From Prorocentrum cordatum (Eukaryota > Sar > Dinophyceae > Prorocentrales > Prorocentraceae): a DNA stretch of 27,885 bases. Positions 7,791 to 16,803 of the stretch are shown piece after piece. Every line of letters begins with the position of its first letter. Position 1 is the stretch's first letter. The notes under the pieces are model-generated. The model searched no databases. It was not told the DNA's origin and saw only the letters and a list, made by a program, of their open reading frames with translations. The position numbers and the translations under genes were made by a program. The DNA is taken from contig CAUYUJ010018543.1 of the NCBI GenBank assembly GCA_963575745.1, positions 122,501 through 150,385 of the forward strand, read 5' to 3'.

Positions 7791-7799
7791 GCGCGCGTG

Positions 7800-7836
<37 letters not shown>

Positions 7837-7893
7837 GCGCGCGTGCGTGCGTGTGTGTGTGTGTTTTTGTGTGTGTGTGTGTGTGTATGTGCG
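7791..7893. repeat. (GTGC)n/(GT)n microsatellite
   Basis: GTGC units grade into GC and then GT dinucleotides, ending GTATGTGCGGGTG. Confidence 0.9.
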
Positions 7894-8143
7894 GGTGTAG
7901 GGCTCTCGTTGTTTGGTCGTTGTGCCGCATTCTACCGCTCCCCACTTGCCGAGACAAGCGCGACGCGGAGCGCGCGCTCGCGGGGAGCGGGCGGGTGAGA
8001 TGCCTCTTGTCGACTGAGTTGGCCAAGTTGTCTTGTCGGCCGTGATCCGGGCGAGGTCGAGGGGAAAGGTGGGACGAGTGATGAAGGAGCGAGCTGGAGG
8101 GCGACGATGGGGAGGAGGCGGAGGAGGGAGACCGACCGCCGAG

Positions 8144-8199
8144 GTAGTCAGCTACAACACCGTCATCCACGCGTACGCGCGCACGGGTAACGTTGACAG
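8144..8199 (+). CDS. PPR gene exon 1 of three seen (partial motif)
   Basis: The frame reads VVSYNTVIHAYARTGNVDR. VSYNTVI and AYARTGNVDR are the hallmark first-helix sequence of pentatricopeptide repeats, alpha-helical RNA-binding motifs used mainly in chloroplasts and mitochondria. The motif breaks off after GAC-AG; the next bases are GACGCT, so the donor would be GA, one of the non-canonical donors known in dinoflagellates. Joining to 12905 completes the motif in phase as DR-AEFWLQQ. The acceptor is set at AG 8142-8143, but the upstream frame is open to 8033 and PTAE just before could also be coding, so the left edge is uncertain. Single-copy expression and the protein's target are unknown. 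Confidence 0.6.
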
Positions 8200-8498
8200 G
8201 ACGCTCTGGCCAGCACTGCGCCAGCACCCGCGCACGTGCCCTTCGCTCGTCTGCTCCTGCCCCGCCGTCTCTCTTCCCCGCCCTTGTCCGCGTCCCGTTC
8301 TTCCAGCCTCCTCCGCCTCCACACCGCCCTCGCGGAAGCGGGGGCCGCCCTACCCGCAAGCAGATTGCGGGGGGCGGGGGCGACTCGCCCCAGGCAGCCC
8401 AACGAGCAGGTTGCGCTCGGGGCCTGCGTCCATGTGCTACCCAGGTGTCTGTGAATTCGGCTGGTGTTGACCACGAGACCCCCAGACGGCCTTACAGT
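8200..8498. other. Start of the proposed 4.7-kb PPR intron; no separate gene seen
   Basis: GC-rich DNA following the proposed GA donor. Open frames here are compositional and carry no recognised domain. Confidence 0.4.
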
Positions 8499-8672
8499 GG
8501 AGGCCCATGTCAAGGGACACCCTGCTTGCCTCCAGGGTGCCCTGGGTGTCTTGGGCTTCGATGGTTCTGCCATGGAAAGCGTGACGCTCATACGCCACAG
8601 ACCTCTGGACGCCCTGGGGGTCTCAGGGTGGGGTTTCCTGCGGAAGGTTTCTTGTTGTCGGGCCCCTGCTGC
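8499..8672 (+). repeat. Dispersed repeat, copy 2 (first copy at 6474)
   Basis: See 6474-6638. This copy carries a frame including VEAHVKGHPACLQGALGVLG, whose start (VEAH-K-HPACLQGA) is also readable in copy 1 before a stop. Whether that reflects an old coding origin is unclear. Confidence 0.65.
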
Positions 8673-8984
8673 ATCCTCAGGCAGGGCTCGACCTTCAAAG
8701 TGTCTGTGGCGATTCCGTGGGCGGTGTTCGTTTTGGCCTCGTTTTGCTGCAGAGGCGGGTTGAAGACAGAACGAGGGAGAACGGAAACAAAACAAAACGA
8801 GAAACACCGTTGAGGTCGATCCCTGTCCTCAGACGTATCCTCCTCGCGGCCCTTCCCCGCCGCCGCCCCGGTTCCTCCGCGCGCTCCTCCTGCTCGGCCT
8901 CCCGGGGGTCGCTCCTCCGCGCCGGGCCAGCGAGAGGCCGAGGCGTTCCTGAGAGAAGGCCGAGGGATCTCCGATTCTCCTCCC

Positions 8985-9035
8985 CTTCCTCCTCCTCCTC
9001 CTCCTCCTCCTCCTCCTCCTCGTCCTCCTCCTCCT
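8985..9035. repeat. (TCC)n tract
   Basis: TCC repeats end about ten bases before the ATG of the unrecognised coding remnant at 9045, the same arrangement as at 13966-14019 before the LINE frame. Confidence 0.9.
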
Positions 9036-9044
9036 ACCCCTCCC

Positions 9045-9670
9045 ATGGAGTTGGATGCAGATGCCCCCGTCCCGCCAGACCGCCAGCCTGGGCAGCCAGC
9101 GTGTGGCGAGGTCGGCGGACCTGGCCCTGCACCTCCCATGCCGCCCAACCTTGCCTTCATGTCCGAGCAAGAGCTACGTGAGTGGTGCGTCGGGAATGGT
9201 CAGCGTTTCGATTTATGGGCGCAGGTCAAGCAATTCCGTATGCACCTACATGATGACATAATGAGTCTGTTTTGTCTCATTTCCGCGCTGGCCAGCGTGA
9301 AGAGCTGGAAGGTCTGAAGAAGCGGAGCATCGATCATGGACTCACCTTTGATGAGTTGGCCAAGGTGGATACCTTCATGCAGAAGGTCACTTCTAGCAAC
9401 TCGGCTAAACGTTTACGTACCATCCGCGAGAATGCACAGTCGTTTTTCGAGCGGGTCCGCGCCCAAATGCAACCTGCTGGAGGTGCCCGCCAGTGGATGT
9501 GGGAGGAGGAGCTGATCAAATCCCTGTGCCCGAAGGAGAGCAGACGCATCCCGCTGCAGCCGCCGCTGGAGGGGATGCGCCACGGCAGCAGCTTTAGCAA
9601 TCGAAGGACACATAACCTCTTGGAGCCAAGTGACCCTCGATGTCCTGCAGACTGTGTGCCCTGCACGTGA
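9045..9670 (+). pseudogene. Unrecognised coding remnant, one frameshift or small intron
   Basis: I do not recognise this gene. From the ATG at 9045 one frame gives a proline-rich start, then FMSEQELREWCVGNGQRFDL and WAQVKQFRMHLHDD. From about 9275 the neighbouring frame takes over with GQREELEGLKKRSIDHG, LTFDELAKVDTFMQKV and FFERVRAQMQPAGG, ending at TGA 9668. These parts are helical, charged and not low-complexity, unlike most frames here. The switch near 9265-9290 may be a one-base indel or a short intron. It may derive from the variable N-terminal part of a retroelement or from a host gene. It would lie inside the proposed PPR intron. Confidence 0.4.
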
Positions 9671-10082
9671 TGGTTTGTCGTGGTGGAACATCACCTGAGA
9701 CCCTGTCAGGTACCCAAGGCTGAGCGCAATGCTGCTCAGATTGGCTGGAGGCCTTTCTTGCCTCCTGCCCTCCCCCTGGTGACAGCCTCGTGGTCCAGTA
9801 CAGCCTTCTCGGCATCGTCTTCTCACGATTCAAGCTGCCAGGAGGAGAGGTCGCTCTGTCCGTAGTGTTTATCCAAGCGCGCCCATGCCGCCATGCCGTC
9901 ATCACGAACGCCAGCCCCATCAGCACAATCAATTCCGTAGTCGTATCGGCAACGCGACGTTTGAAGCGTCCATCCGCTTTCACACCTTAGTTGCTATGAG
10001 GGTGCTTCGCTGTGGTAATTCAGAGTTTTTAAAGGATTCTGAGGTTCTGGCACGTTTGGGTTTCCGACCGCCCAAGACATTC
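9671..10082. other. Unassigned DNA
   Basis: Possible continuation of the remnant at 9045-9670, but no frame stays convincing and no domain is recognised. Confidence 0.35.
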
Positions 10083-10560
10083 TAAAAGGCAGATGTGGGC
10101 CGTCTTGCAGCTCCCTCGTTTTTTTTTCCAAGGCCGGTTCGGTGTCTTTTGGGGAACCCCTTGGGCGATCTTTCGGCCCCTCCTTGGGCCGATTTCAGGC
10201 GCTCTTGGCAACCTCTTGGGCTGCCTTGGAGCTGCCTCGGAGGCCTCTCGGGGGCCTTATGGGCAGTTCTGGGCGGTGCCGAAAAGGCGAGAATCTCACA
10301 ATCCCATAAGAACCTGAGGACGATCAGTGGTTTGGCCCCCTCAGGCTCTCCAGGAAGGCCTCGTCGTGGAGCTGCCCGGGCCATCTGGGGGCCTCGTAGA
10401 GACCTCTCTGGCCGTCCTGGGGGCCTTGTGGGCCGTCTGGGTGTCGCTTGGAGAGGCTCTTGAGCTGTCCTAGGCCAGCTCGAGCAGTCTTGGTGTCGTC
10501 ATGGTCGTCTTGGGCGGCGCCGTCCTGGAGGCCATCTCAGCCGTCTGGAGGTTGACAATC
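10083..10560. repeat. Degenerate CTTGGGC/CTGGGGGCC minisatellite-like DNA
   Basis: Words such as CTTGGGCCG, CTCTTGGCAACC, CCTGGGGGCCTTG and GGCCGTCTGG recur at irregular spacings of about 18-25 bases. This looks like an eroded tandem repeat; frames through it are repetitive and not called. Confidence 0.5.
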
Positions 10561-11029
10561 AGAGCGTGAACTACCTAGCCCCCGCTTTCGCTTCCGGGCA
10601 AAACCGAGTCATGCCACGCGCCTCGTCGTCAAGCGGCCTGACCAGCACAAGCCGTAGTTTGGCATCGCTTGGTATCTCTTTAATCAAGGGCAGAAAAAAA
10701 AACGCCCCTACCCTGGTTTACGAGGCGCTGTGCGCTGAAACTCCTGTGGGCTGACAGGGTAAACCCTGCGTGATGTGCCGCGTCCTGGCGGTTCTAGGCT
10801 TTGAGGGTTCCCAGGAGGTTTACAGACCACGCATTTGTATCCCAGGGTAGGGTCGTTTTTTTCATCTCTCAATTTAAAGCGAGGTTGGTCAGAAGCGAGG
10901 TAGGTTCGATTGCCAACTGGAAATGCGCGCTGGGACGCACTCTCAGAGGGGGGGGTCCCGCGCGAGCGCGCGCGAGGCGGAGAGGCAGCGGGTCGCCCCT
11001 GCAGAACACATTAGAGTGGGAAACGGCGG
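10561..11029. other. Unassigned DNA
   Basis: No gene recognised. It contains an A-run (10694-10702) and a short copy of the CCCAGGGTAGGGT word also found in the 6474 repeat. Confidence 0.35.
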
Positions 11030-11333
11030 ACCAGAAAAGCAGCAGCAAAAAAAACAGGGACCACAGGGACCTCCTCCTCCTCCTCCTCCTCCTCCTCCTC
11101 CTCCTCTTGCTCCCTCCTCCTCGGGAAGTTTCTCGGCTATGTTGTGCCAGGCAGCGTTCCTTCCCAACTTCTTGTCTTGCTTTTTTCGCACTGCAAAACT
11201 GTGATCCCACTCTCGCCTTACCTCCTCCTCCTCCTCCTCCTCCTCCTCCCTCTCCAACTCTCCTCCTCCTCCTCCTCCTCCTCCTCCTCCTCCAGAAGAA
11301 CAATAAGAACAAAAACACAGGGACCACAGGGAC
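11030..11333 (+). repeat. Direct repeats around (TCC)n tracts
   Basis: CCAGAA...ACAGGGACCACAGGGAC occurs at 11030-11070 and again at 11292-11333; the last 23 bases differ at one position. (TCC)n tracts lie at 11071-11107, 11221-11250 and 11264-11293. The arrangement is a tandem duplication of a unit carrying TCC repeats. Confidence 0.7.
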
Positions 11334-11890
11334 GTTCTGCCGCGCCCGTGCCGTGCAGGCACGAGGGCGGACTCCGCCGTCGATAGCCCGCCCGGCTCCG
11401 ACCGGAGCCCGCCTCGCGAGGCGACCGGGGTCCGTTCTGCCCCCCGGGCGCGTGCGCCTGCGGCCCCCGCGCGTCCGTTCTGGTGCACCCCTCGCGCACG
11501 CCGGCCCGCACACTTTTCCGCGGCCTCTTCCTCCTACTTGGGCCCCTTGCCCATATCCTCCCTCTCCTCCTTCTCCTCCTCCTCCCTCTCCTCCTCCTCC
11601 TCCTCCTCTTCCTCCTTCTGTTCCTGCTCTTCATGCCCCTCCTCCCTCCTCGCCTCCACGCGCGTCCTTCCTCCGTCGACCGAGGCGAACCGGAGCGAGC
11701 CTCTTCGGGTTAAAAGCCAGGCGGGCGACGCAGAGCTCTCACCGGGGAGACGGAGCACAGGCGGGCGGGGCCTCGGGCGGCCGGAGGGCGGGGCCGGGGC
11801 GCGGGCGGTGCCGAGGAGCTCGCGCAGGAAAAGGAACGCCTCGGACAGGAGCCGGAGGCGCAGATCCGGAGGACGCCAACCCGCACACAA
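11334..11890. other. GC-rich DNA with a (TCC)n tract at about 11555-11650
   Basis: All three plus frames are partly open because of composition. No recognised protein motif was seen. Confidence 0.4.
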
Positions 11891-11899
11891 GCCCTGATG

Positions 11900-12090
11900 G
11901 TCCGCTACCGAAAACTTCCGGTAGCGCTCCGCAGAGATCGGTCGCTACCGAAATACCGAAATGCAGCGCCCAATACCGGTATCAGAACGTTCCGAAATCC
12001 GCTATTTCAACGCCCTCGAACGAAGATCCGGTCGCTACCGAAATTCGGGGTGCGTCGAAATCGCTACCGAAAATCTCCGGTACCAGACCA
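11900..12090 (+). repeat. Interspersed GCTACCGAAA words
   Basis: CGCTACCGAAA occurs four times: near 11902, 11943, 12032 and 12061. CTTCCGGTAGCG, AATACCGGTATC and TCTCCGGTACC lie between, so complementary words alternate and could fold. Confidence 0.6.
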
Positions 12091-12310
12091 TCTGGGAGAG
12101 GTTCGCTCCGGGGAGGTCCGCTCTGGCGCGCTGGTTATAGGCAGCCTGCGAAGGCTTATAAGGGCCTCTCGCGCCGGTTGCTCCCGGGAGGGGGGGGGGG
12201 AGGACGCCAGGGGCTCCGCCCAGGGGCTCCTACCGGTTCCTCCGATTCGATTCGCGGGTCGCTTTCGGCGGCTTCCGATGTCGATGCGGGTCGGTTGCGA
12301 AGTCCGAGGT

Positions 12311-12672
12311 GGCCGCTGTCTCATCGGAGGCATGCTGTCTCGGGTCGGGCGAAAGGGGGGGATTGGGAAAGGGGGGGTTACGAAATTTGCTGCATGCAGC
12401 TGGTTTCGGCCTCACCGAGGGGCCCATTCCTCGATACATAGCCGCATCCGGCGCCGGGAGGCGCCGGGAAAATCAGCTACGTGAGCTGATTCTCAAACCC
12501 CCCCTTTGCTATCCCCCCCTTTCGCCCGACCCGACTGTCCTGCCGATCTCCGCCGATTCGGTGCGATTCGATGTCGGTGGCTTCCGAGTCCGATTCGGCT
12601 TCGGCTTCGGATTCCGATGTGGCCGCTGTTTCGCTGGATGCATGCCGTCCTGCAGATTTCCGCCGATTCGGC
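12311..12672 (+). repeat. Direct repeats flanking the inverted-repeat element
   Basis: GTGGCCGCTGT-TC-C-GGA-GCATGC occurs at 12311-12343 and 12618-12650. CCTGC-GAT-TCCGCCGATTCGG occurs at 12539-12561 and 12650-12672. GATTCGG/TTCCGAT words are common throughout. The element and its surroundings were partly duplicated. Confidence 0.55.
12336..12537. mobile_element. Inverted-repeat element with nested palindromes
   Basis: TCGGGTCGGGCGAAAGGGGG at the left and its reverse complement at the right begin arms of about 47 bp (12336-12383 and 12491-12537). Both continue through a second G7/C7 run. The inner part contains the palindrome GCTGCATGCAGC (12389-12400), and ATCAGCT-ACGTG-AGCTGAT (about 12472-12490) borders the right arm. 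No ORF of its own and no clear target duplication. Confidence 0.7.
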
Positions 12673-12904
12673 TTCTCCCGATTCGGATTCGTTCCGATAG
12701 CCGATCCGTCTTGTCGATTCGATTCTGGGCTCTCCTGCACCCCGCACTTCAGACGCATTGTGTTGTCACCAGGGATGGGCTCGTGCTGGTGCGTCTCGAG
12801 TTTCGTAGCAGCGTTCGGTACGCGTCTTGTTTTTTTCCGTCGTTGGCCGCTAGCGCGTATGTTGCCTTCTTGCTCGGGCGACCTCCTACGCTGTCCTCCC
12901 CGAG

Positions 12905-12956
12905 GGCAGAGTTCTGGCTGCAGCAGATGGTCAAGGCCAACCTGGTTCCCAACGAG
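12905..12956 (+). CDS. PPR gene exon 2 of three seen
   Basis: After one base completing the Arg codon, the frame reads AEFWLQQMVKANLVPNE, the second helix and loop of a PPR motif, nearly the consensus of dinoflagellate PPR arrays. The AG at 12903-12904 is the acceptor and GC at 12957-12958 (GAG|GCCAGC) the donor. With exon 1 it gives one complete 35-residue motif, VSYN to VPNE. With exon 3 the next motif starts immediately with VTMGSL. Reading past the donor gives ASCFQGGV and then a stop, which also supports a splice here. The very small exon and GC donor fit dinoflagellate genes; no transcript is available to prove it. Confidence 0.65.
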
Positions 12957-12959
12957 GCC

Positions 12960-13440
12960 AGCTGCTTCCAGGGCGGGGTCTGACGGAGGGTCCGCTCGAG
13001 GGCATAGCGTTTGAGACCGTGGAGAGGATGCAGCGTTTTATTCTCCAATCAGCGCTTGCACTGAAGGGGTCGTAGCGAAAATTGAAAGATTTGGCGAAAG
13101 TGTCCCGCCGATTTTGGTGGCCGGCTGGGTTCCCGGGTTCCCGGTTCTGGGTTCCCAGTTTCTTGGTCGGATTTCGGTGGGGTCCAGGGTCCCGGGGTCC
13201 CTGTCGATCTCCGTATCGTTCTCTTCATCGATCCCATTTCAAACCATCCTTTGATTTGGGTTTTCTCTGGTGTAATTCAAGGCCACCCGCTTATTTTCAT
13301 TTCTTCGGCCCACCCTCGACTGTTGATTCAAGAGTCGTTGGCCTGGTGTCGAAGCAGTTGTTCCCGTGTGGAGGTCGGAGGGTAGTGTGTCTTCGCCCGG
13401 CGTTCTCCCCGCGGGGTTCTGTCGGGGCCTAAGAAACGGG
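12960..13440. other. Start of the proposed 10.5-kb intron; GGGTTCCC words
   Basis: GGTTCCCGGGTTCCCGG-type words repeat at 13125-13200. No coding sequence recognised. Confidence 0.4.
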
Positions 13441-13455
13441 GGTCAGTGCAAACGG

Positions 13456-13513
13456 GGGTCAGCCAGAGCACTGGATCCTGCAGGATCCTGCGCATACCCT
13501 CTCTGGCTGACCC
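13456..13513. repeat. 13-bp perfect inverted repeat
   Basis: GGGTCAGCCAGAG (13456-13468) is the exact reverse complement of CTCTGGCTGACCC (13501-13513). The spacer holds the palindrome GGATCCTGCAGGATCC. The palindrome ACCCGGGT follows at 13510, 13562, 13609 and 13779. Confidence 0.65.
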
Positions 13514-13644
13514 GGGTTAGCCAGCCGCTCGTGGCCGCGAGGCGGCCGCGCATATCGGCTGACCCGGGTTTGCGAAAGCCTACTTTGCAGTTTTTTGGTG
13601 TCCTGCCGACCCGGGTCTGGATTGTCAGGAGGGTCTGGATTCCC

Positions 13645-13748
13645 AGGATTGTCAGGAGGGAAAAAAGATGGGAATTGGGGGGGGGGGGAAGAAACAAAAA
13701 ACAGAAACTATGGGACAATATGGGGAATCGTTTTATTTGTGTGTATTT
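13645..13748 (+). repeat. Dispersed repeat, copy 2 (first copy at 556)
   Basis: GTCAGGAGGGAAAAAAGA, a G-run, AAACTATGGGACAATATGGG and GGGAATCGTTTTATTTGTGT follow in the same order as at 556-700, about 40 bases shorter. Confidence 0.6.
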
Positions 13749-13965
13749 GTTTGTGTGACCCAGGGCCCCTTCAGATTGACCCGGGTCAGAAGATCCCCGA
13801 TTCTGAGCGCGCGGTTCCGTCGTCACCGCACGGGGCCAGGCCGCCGCACGGAGGCGTGCTCTGCAAGCGAGCGGCGTCGCCACGCGTCGGGGCTCGAGGC
13901 TGCAGGGCGGAGCACCCTCCTGCTCCCGCTCCTGTCTCCTCCTGCTCCCTCTCCAACTCTCCTCC

Positions 13966-14019
13966 TCCTCCTCCTCCTCCTCGTCCTCCTCCTCCTCCTC
14001 CTCCTCCTCCTCCTCCTCC
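13966..14019. repeat. (TCC)n tract before the LINE frame
   Basis: TCC repeats with one TCG interruption run directly into the frame that encodes the coiled-coil start of the LINE relic. The preceding words CTCTCCAACTCTCC also precede the TCC tract at 11264. Confidence 0.9.
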
Positions 14020-14853
14020 AGCCCCCTCCTCGCGGCGGCAAAGAAGGAACTCCAGGAGGCAGAGGCGGCCGAGTTGGCTACCAGGACGCCAGACGACCTC
14101 CTTCGACGGGCCTTGGATGGACAGTCCCAGCGGGGCCGTGACGTCACAGAGCTTCGCGTGCAAGTGGCAGAGCTCAAAGAACAGTTTGACGCCAAGACTG
14201 ATGAGCTCGAGGCCGCCACCGCTGAGTTGGCCATCGTGGCTTCGGAGGTGGCCACGGCACGAGCAGCGATTCTTGCAACAGGAGCTCGACCTGATGCGAT
14301 CGCCAGCGGGGATCGTGGTGTTGATGATGCTGTTGCTCGCTTGGGGCGCATCGTCAACAGCGCGGCCGCGGTCCCTGCAGGGAACGAGGGCACCTACCTC
14401 GAGCCGCTCAGCAAGCACTACAAGGAGCTGCGCCAGACCATCGCGCAGCACCGCCAGGGCGCGGCGACGCAGCCCGCGGGCCCACGCGCAGCAGTCTCGG
14501 CAGCGCCCGTGGCAGCCCAGACCATCGCACAGCACCGCCAGGGAGCGGCGACACAGCCCATGGCCCCATGCGCAGCAGCCTCAGCAACACCCATGGCAGC
14601 ATCGCGCGTCAACCCACATCCTTGGGACGCCGCAGTCCTCAGCGAGGATAAGGGGTCGAGAGACGACCGCAGGCAGCTAGCCTGCTACTCGTCCTCATCT
14701 CGGCGCCCTGCCGTGTGCACGAGGGCCACCCGTTCGACATCGTGCCGCGCCAGCGTCAGGATGGCACCGTGCGTTTGCTGGCTAGGGCGAAGGGAGCGCC
14801 CTATGTCAGCCACCACATTCGTGTTGCGAGGAACCGTGGTCATGCAGTTTTAG
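14020..14853 (+). pseudogene. LINE coiled-coil / Ala-Gln-rich N-terminal region
   Basis: Beginning SPLLAAAKKELQEAEAAELA, the frame continues through RVQVAELKEQFDAKTDELEA and ATAELAIVASEVATARAAIL, strongly predicted to be a coiled coil of the kind found near the start of LINE proteins, where it may mediate RNA-particle assembly. An 84-bp, 28-residue tandem duplication (QTIAQHRQGAATQP...) lies at 14434-14601. The frame ends at TAG 14851, but stays otherwise open to 16431 in the same phase. From about 14697 to 14942 frame 3 reads more like protein (GHPFDIVPRQRQDGT), so a frameshift pair is possible. The true start is not visible; the upstream frame enters poly-Ser. Confidence 0.55.
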
Positions 14854-16149
14854 CTGGATGTGCTGACACAGGGGTCACCGTCTGGACTACGCAACGTCAC
14901 GGGACCGGGCAGTTGCACACTTATTGCGACGACAATGTGGGCTGAAGATGTGGAGCACAACGTATGCATTCCTCATTCGGATCCCGTTTCGCAGCTGGAC
15001 AGTTTTGATAATCTCTGGCGATGCGAGCAGCAGGTCCTGGACACGCTTCTCAGCACCAGCACCTCGCATGTCGCCGCAGGGTCGCCCGTGCGCATGGCGT
15101 CGTCGACGGACGAGCCGACCTCCGCCTCGCGCGTTCGGCGTTCGCGAGGCTCCCCAAGCCCGCTGCGTGCGCTGACCGGGTCAGGTGCCCCTGCCGAGGG
15201 GGTGCTCGATGCGGCCTGGTCTGGTTACGATGCTGCGTCGGGGTGTGCAGGACTGGGCAGCGCGACGAGGCGGATAAACCTTGCCAGTGCGCTCCCTGGC
15301 GATCACACGACCGACGATGATCAATGGAGTTTGATACGTCACCTCAGCACCTACTCGCGCCAGTGGGCTGGAGATCATATCGCCTGGGAGGACCTCGTGG
15401 CCGATGGCGACTGGCTGTGGTGGTGCATTCCTTACGCCGAGCTTCTCATATCTAAAGATGAGGCTCTCAGCGCCTGCGCTGCCGACCCCGCTTCTCTACG
15501 TGGCCATCCTGGGCGCGCGCGCCTCTACGCGTCATTTGAGAGCAGGGAGGAGATCCGCCAGCACATCATCCGTTACCAGAAGTTAAACGACCGCGACCGC
15601 GCCAAGTGGCGCGAGCTGCCGTCGAGTCGCCTGCGCCGTGTGCGCGACGCCCGCCTGGCCATCGCTTGCGAGCACGCGGGCCAGCCCTATGCCGGCCTCC
15701 TAGTCATGGAGGCGACGCGGCAGTTCGAGACGGCGCTCCAGATGATCGCCATCAACAGGGATCTCTTTCCGCCAGACGGGCCACCGCTACCGACCGCTGG
15801 AGTCGCTGCGGCCACCATGGAGGATGTTCCCATGAGCGACGAGCAGGGCGGCCAGGACATGGGCGCCGATGACGCCGACGCGGACACCACCAACCTGATG
15901 CAGGTAAAGGCCTCATCTACTGGGCTACTGGCGGTGGAACACCATCGTCGCCGTCAGCGCCCCTTCCCGCGCACTGCGTGCGTGGATCTCGGCAGGGCTT
16001 CGATTCCCCGGCGCCAGCGGCGACCAGGTGCTATGGCCTCATTCAGCAGGTCAGGATGGCCGCAGATGCAGGACTTCCTGGGCCAGATGCGTCGCGTTCA
16101 GGCGGTGGCTGGTCAGGAGCTACACCTTCAAGGCCATCGTCGGCTTCTC
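14854..16149 (+). pseudogene. LINE unassigned region, long frame upstream of the endonuclease
   Basis: This part of a frame open to TAG 16429 reads as normal globular protein, e.g. RQWAGDHIAWEDLVADGDWL, EEIRQHIIRYQKLNDRDRAK and LLVMEATRQFETALQMIAIN. I do not recognise a domain. It is in phase with both the coiled coil before it and the endonuclease after it, so it is treated as the variable N-terminal part of the LINE polyprotein. A possible 168-base intron (15904-16071) starts CAG|GTAAAG and ends GATGCAG|GAC. Removing it keeps the frame. Confidence 0.5.
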
Positions 16150-16803
16150 GCTGCAGAGCGCCTGAGGCGAGGCTGGCAGGCCTTCGTCAGTGACGCTCAG
16201 ATCAGTGATGACGGTAAGACCCTGGGTGGAGTTGGGCTTTTCGTTCGGAGGCATATCAACGCGGCACCGTTGCAGGCGTTCGCTGCCGCGCACGAGCTCA
16301 TCCCAGGGCGCAGTATGGTCATGATGATTCAGTCCGGGATGCGCGGTGGCCCCATTGTCGGCTCGACGCGCCTGGGGCAGGGGCCCCGCTTGAGCGGCGT
16401 CAACGTGCGCTACCTCCGCACCGTTGGTTAGCGCCTCAGCTGCTACGCCGCGCCGTTTGCCATGGCAGGTGACTGGAACATGCCGCCATAAGTGTTGCAC
16501 ATGTCAGACTTTCTATTGCGGCTGCGGGCCGCGGCAGTCGCTTCCGAGGAGGGCGCTTACAAGGGCCCCGCCACAGCCAGCCACTCGACGTTGGACTACT
16601 GGCTTTCCTCCGACTTTCTCGCTGCCACCATGCCGACGCCATCGCGAGTTGGCGGGTTCCCACCTCGGCAGCGCTATCCCATATGCGCGGAGATTGGGCC
16701 GCGGCCGCGCAGCCAGCGCCTATGCCAACTTGTCAAGCCGCATGTGCTGCCACCCAAGCCTAAGGGGAAGCCTCTGGGTGGTGATGAGGCGCGACCTCAG
16801 TGA
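16150..16803 (+). pseudogene. LINE EEP-type endonuclease remnant, two in-frame stops
   Basis: LINE endonucleases of the endonuclease/exonuclease/phosphatase family nick the target DNA to start reverse transcription. Here GWQAFVSDAQISDDGKTLGG and VGLFVRRHI match the early strand region (usually GG-x-AVLVR). GDWNMPP at 16468-16488 matches the conserved GD-x-N motif, and SHSTLDYWLSSDFLA (about 16584-16620) the C-terminal S-x-LDY motif. One frame covers all of this, broken by TAG at 16429 and TAA at 16489. The spacing between the first and second motifs is shorter than expected, so an internal deletion is likely. Domain identity is fairly secure. Confidence 0.75.

Noticed and set aside
10801-12441. 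A 546-codon plus-strand ORF
   Set aside because: It is open because of GC-rich and TCC-repeat sequence; no domain is visible and it runs into the GCTACCGAAA repeat area.
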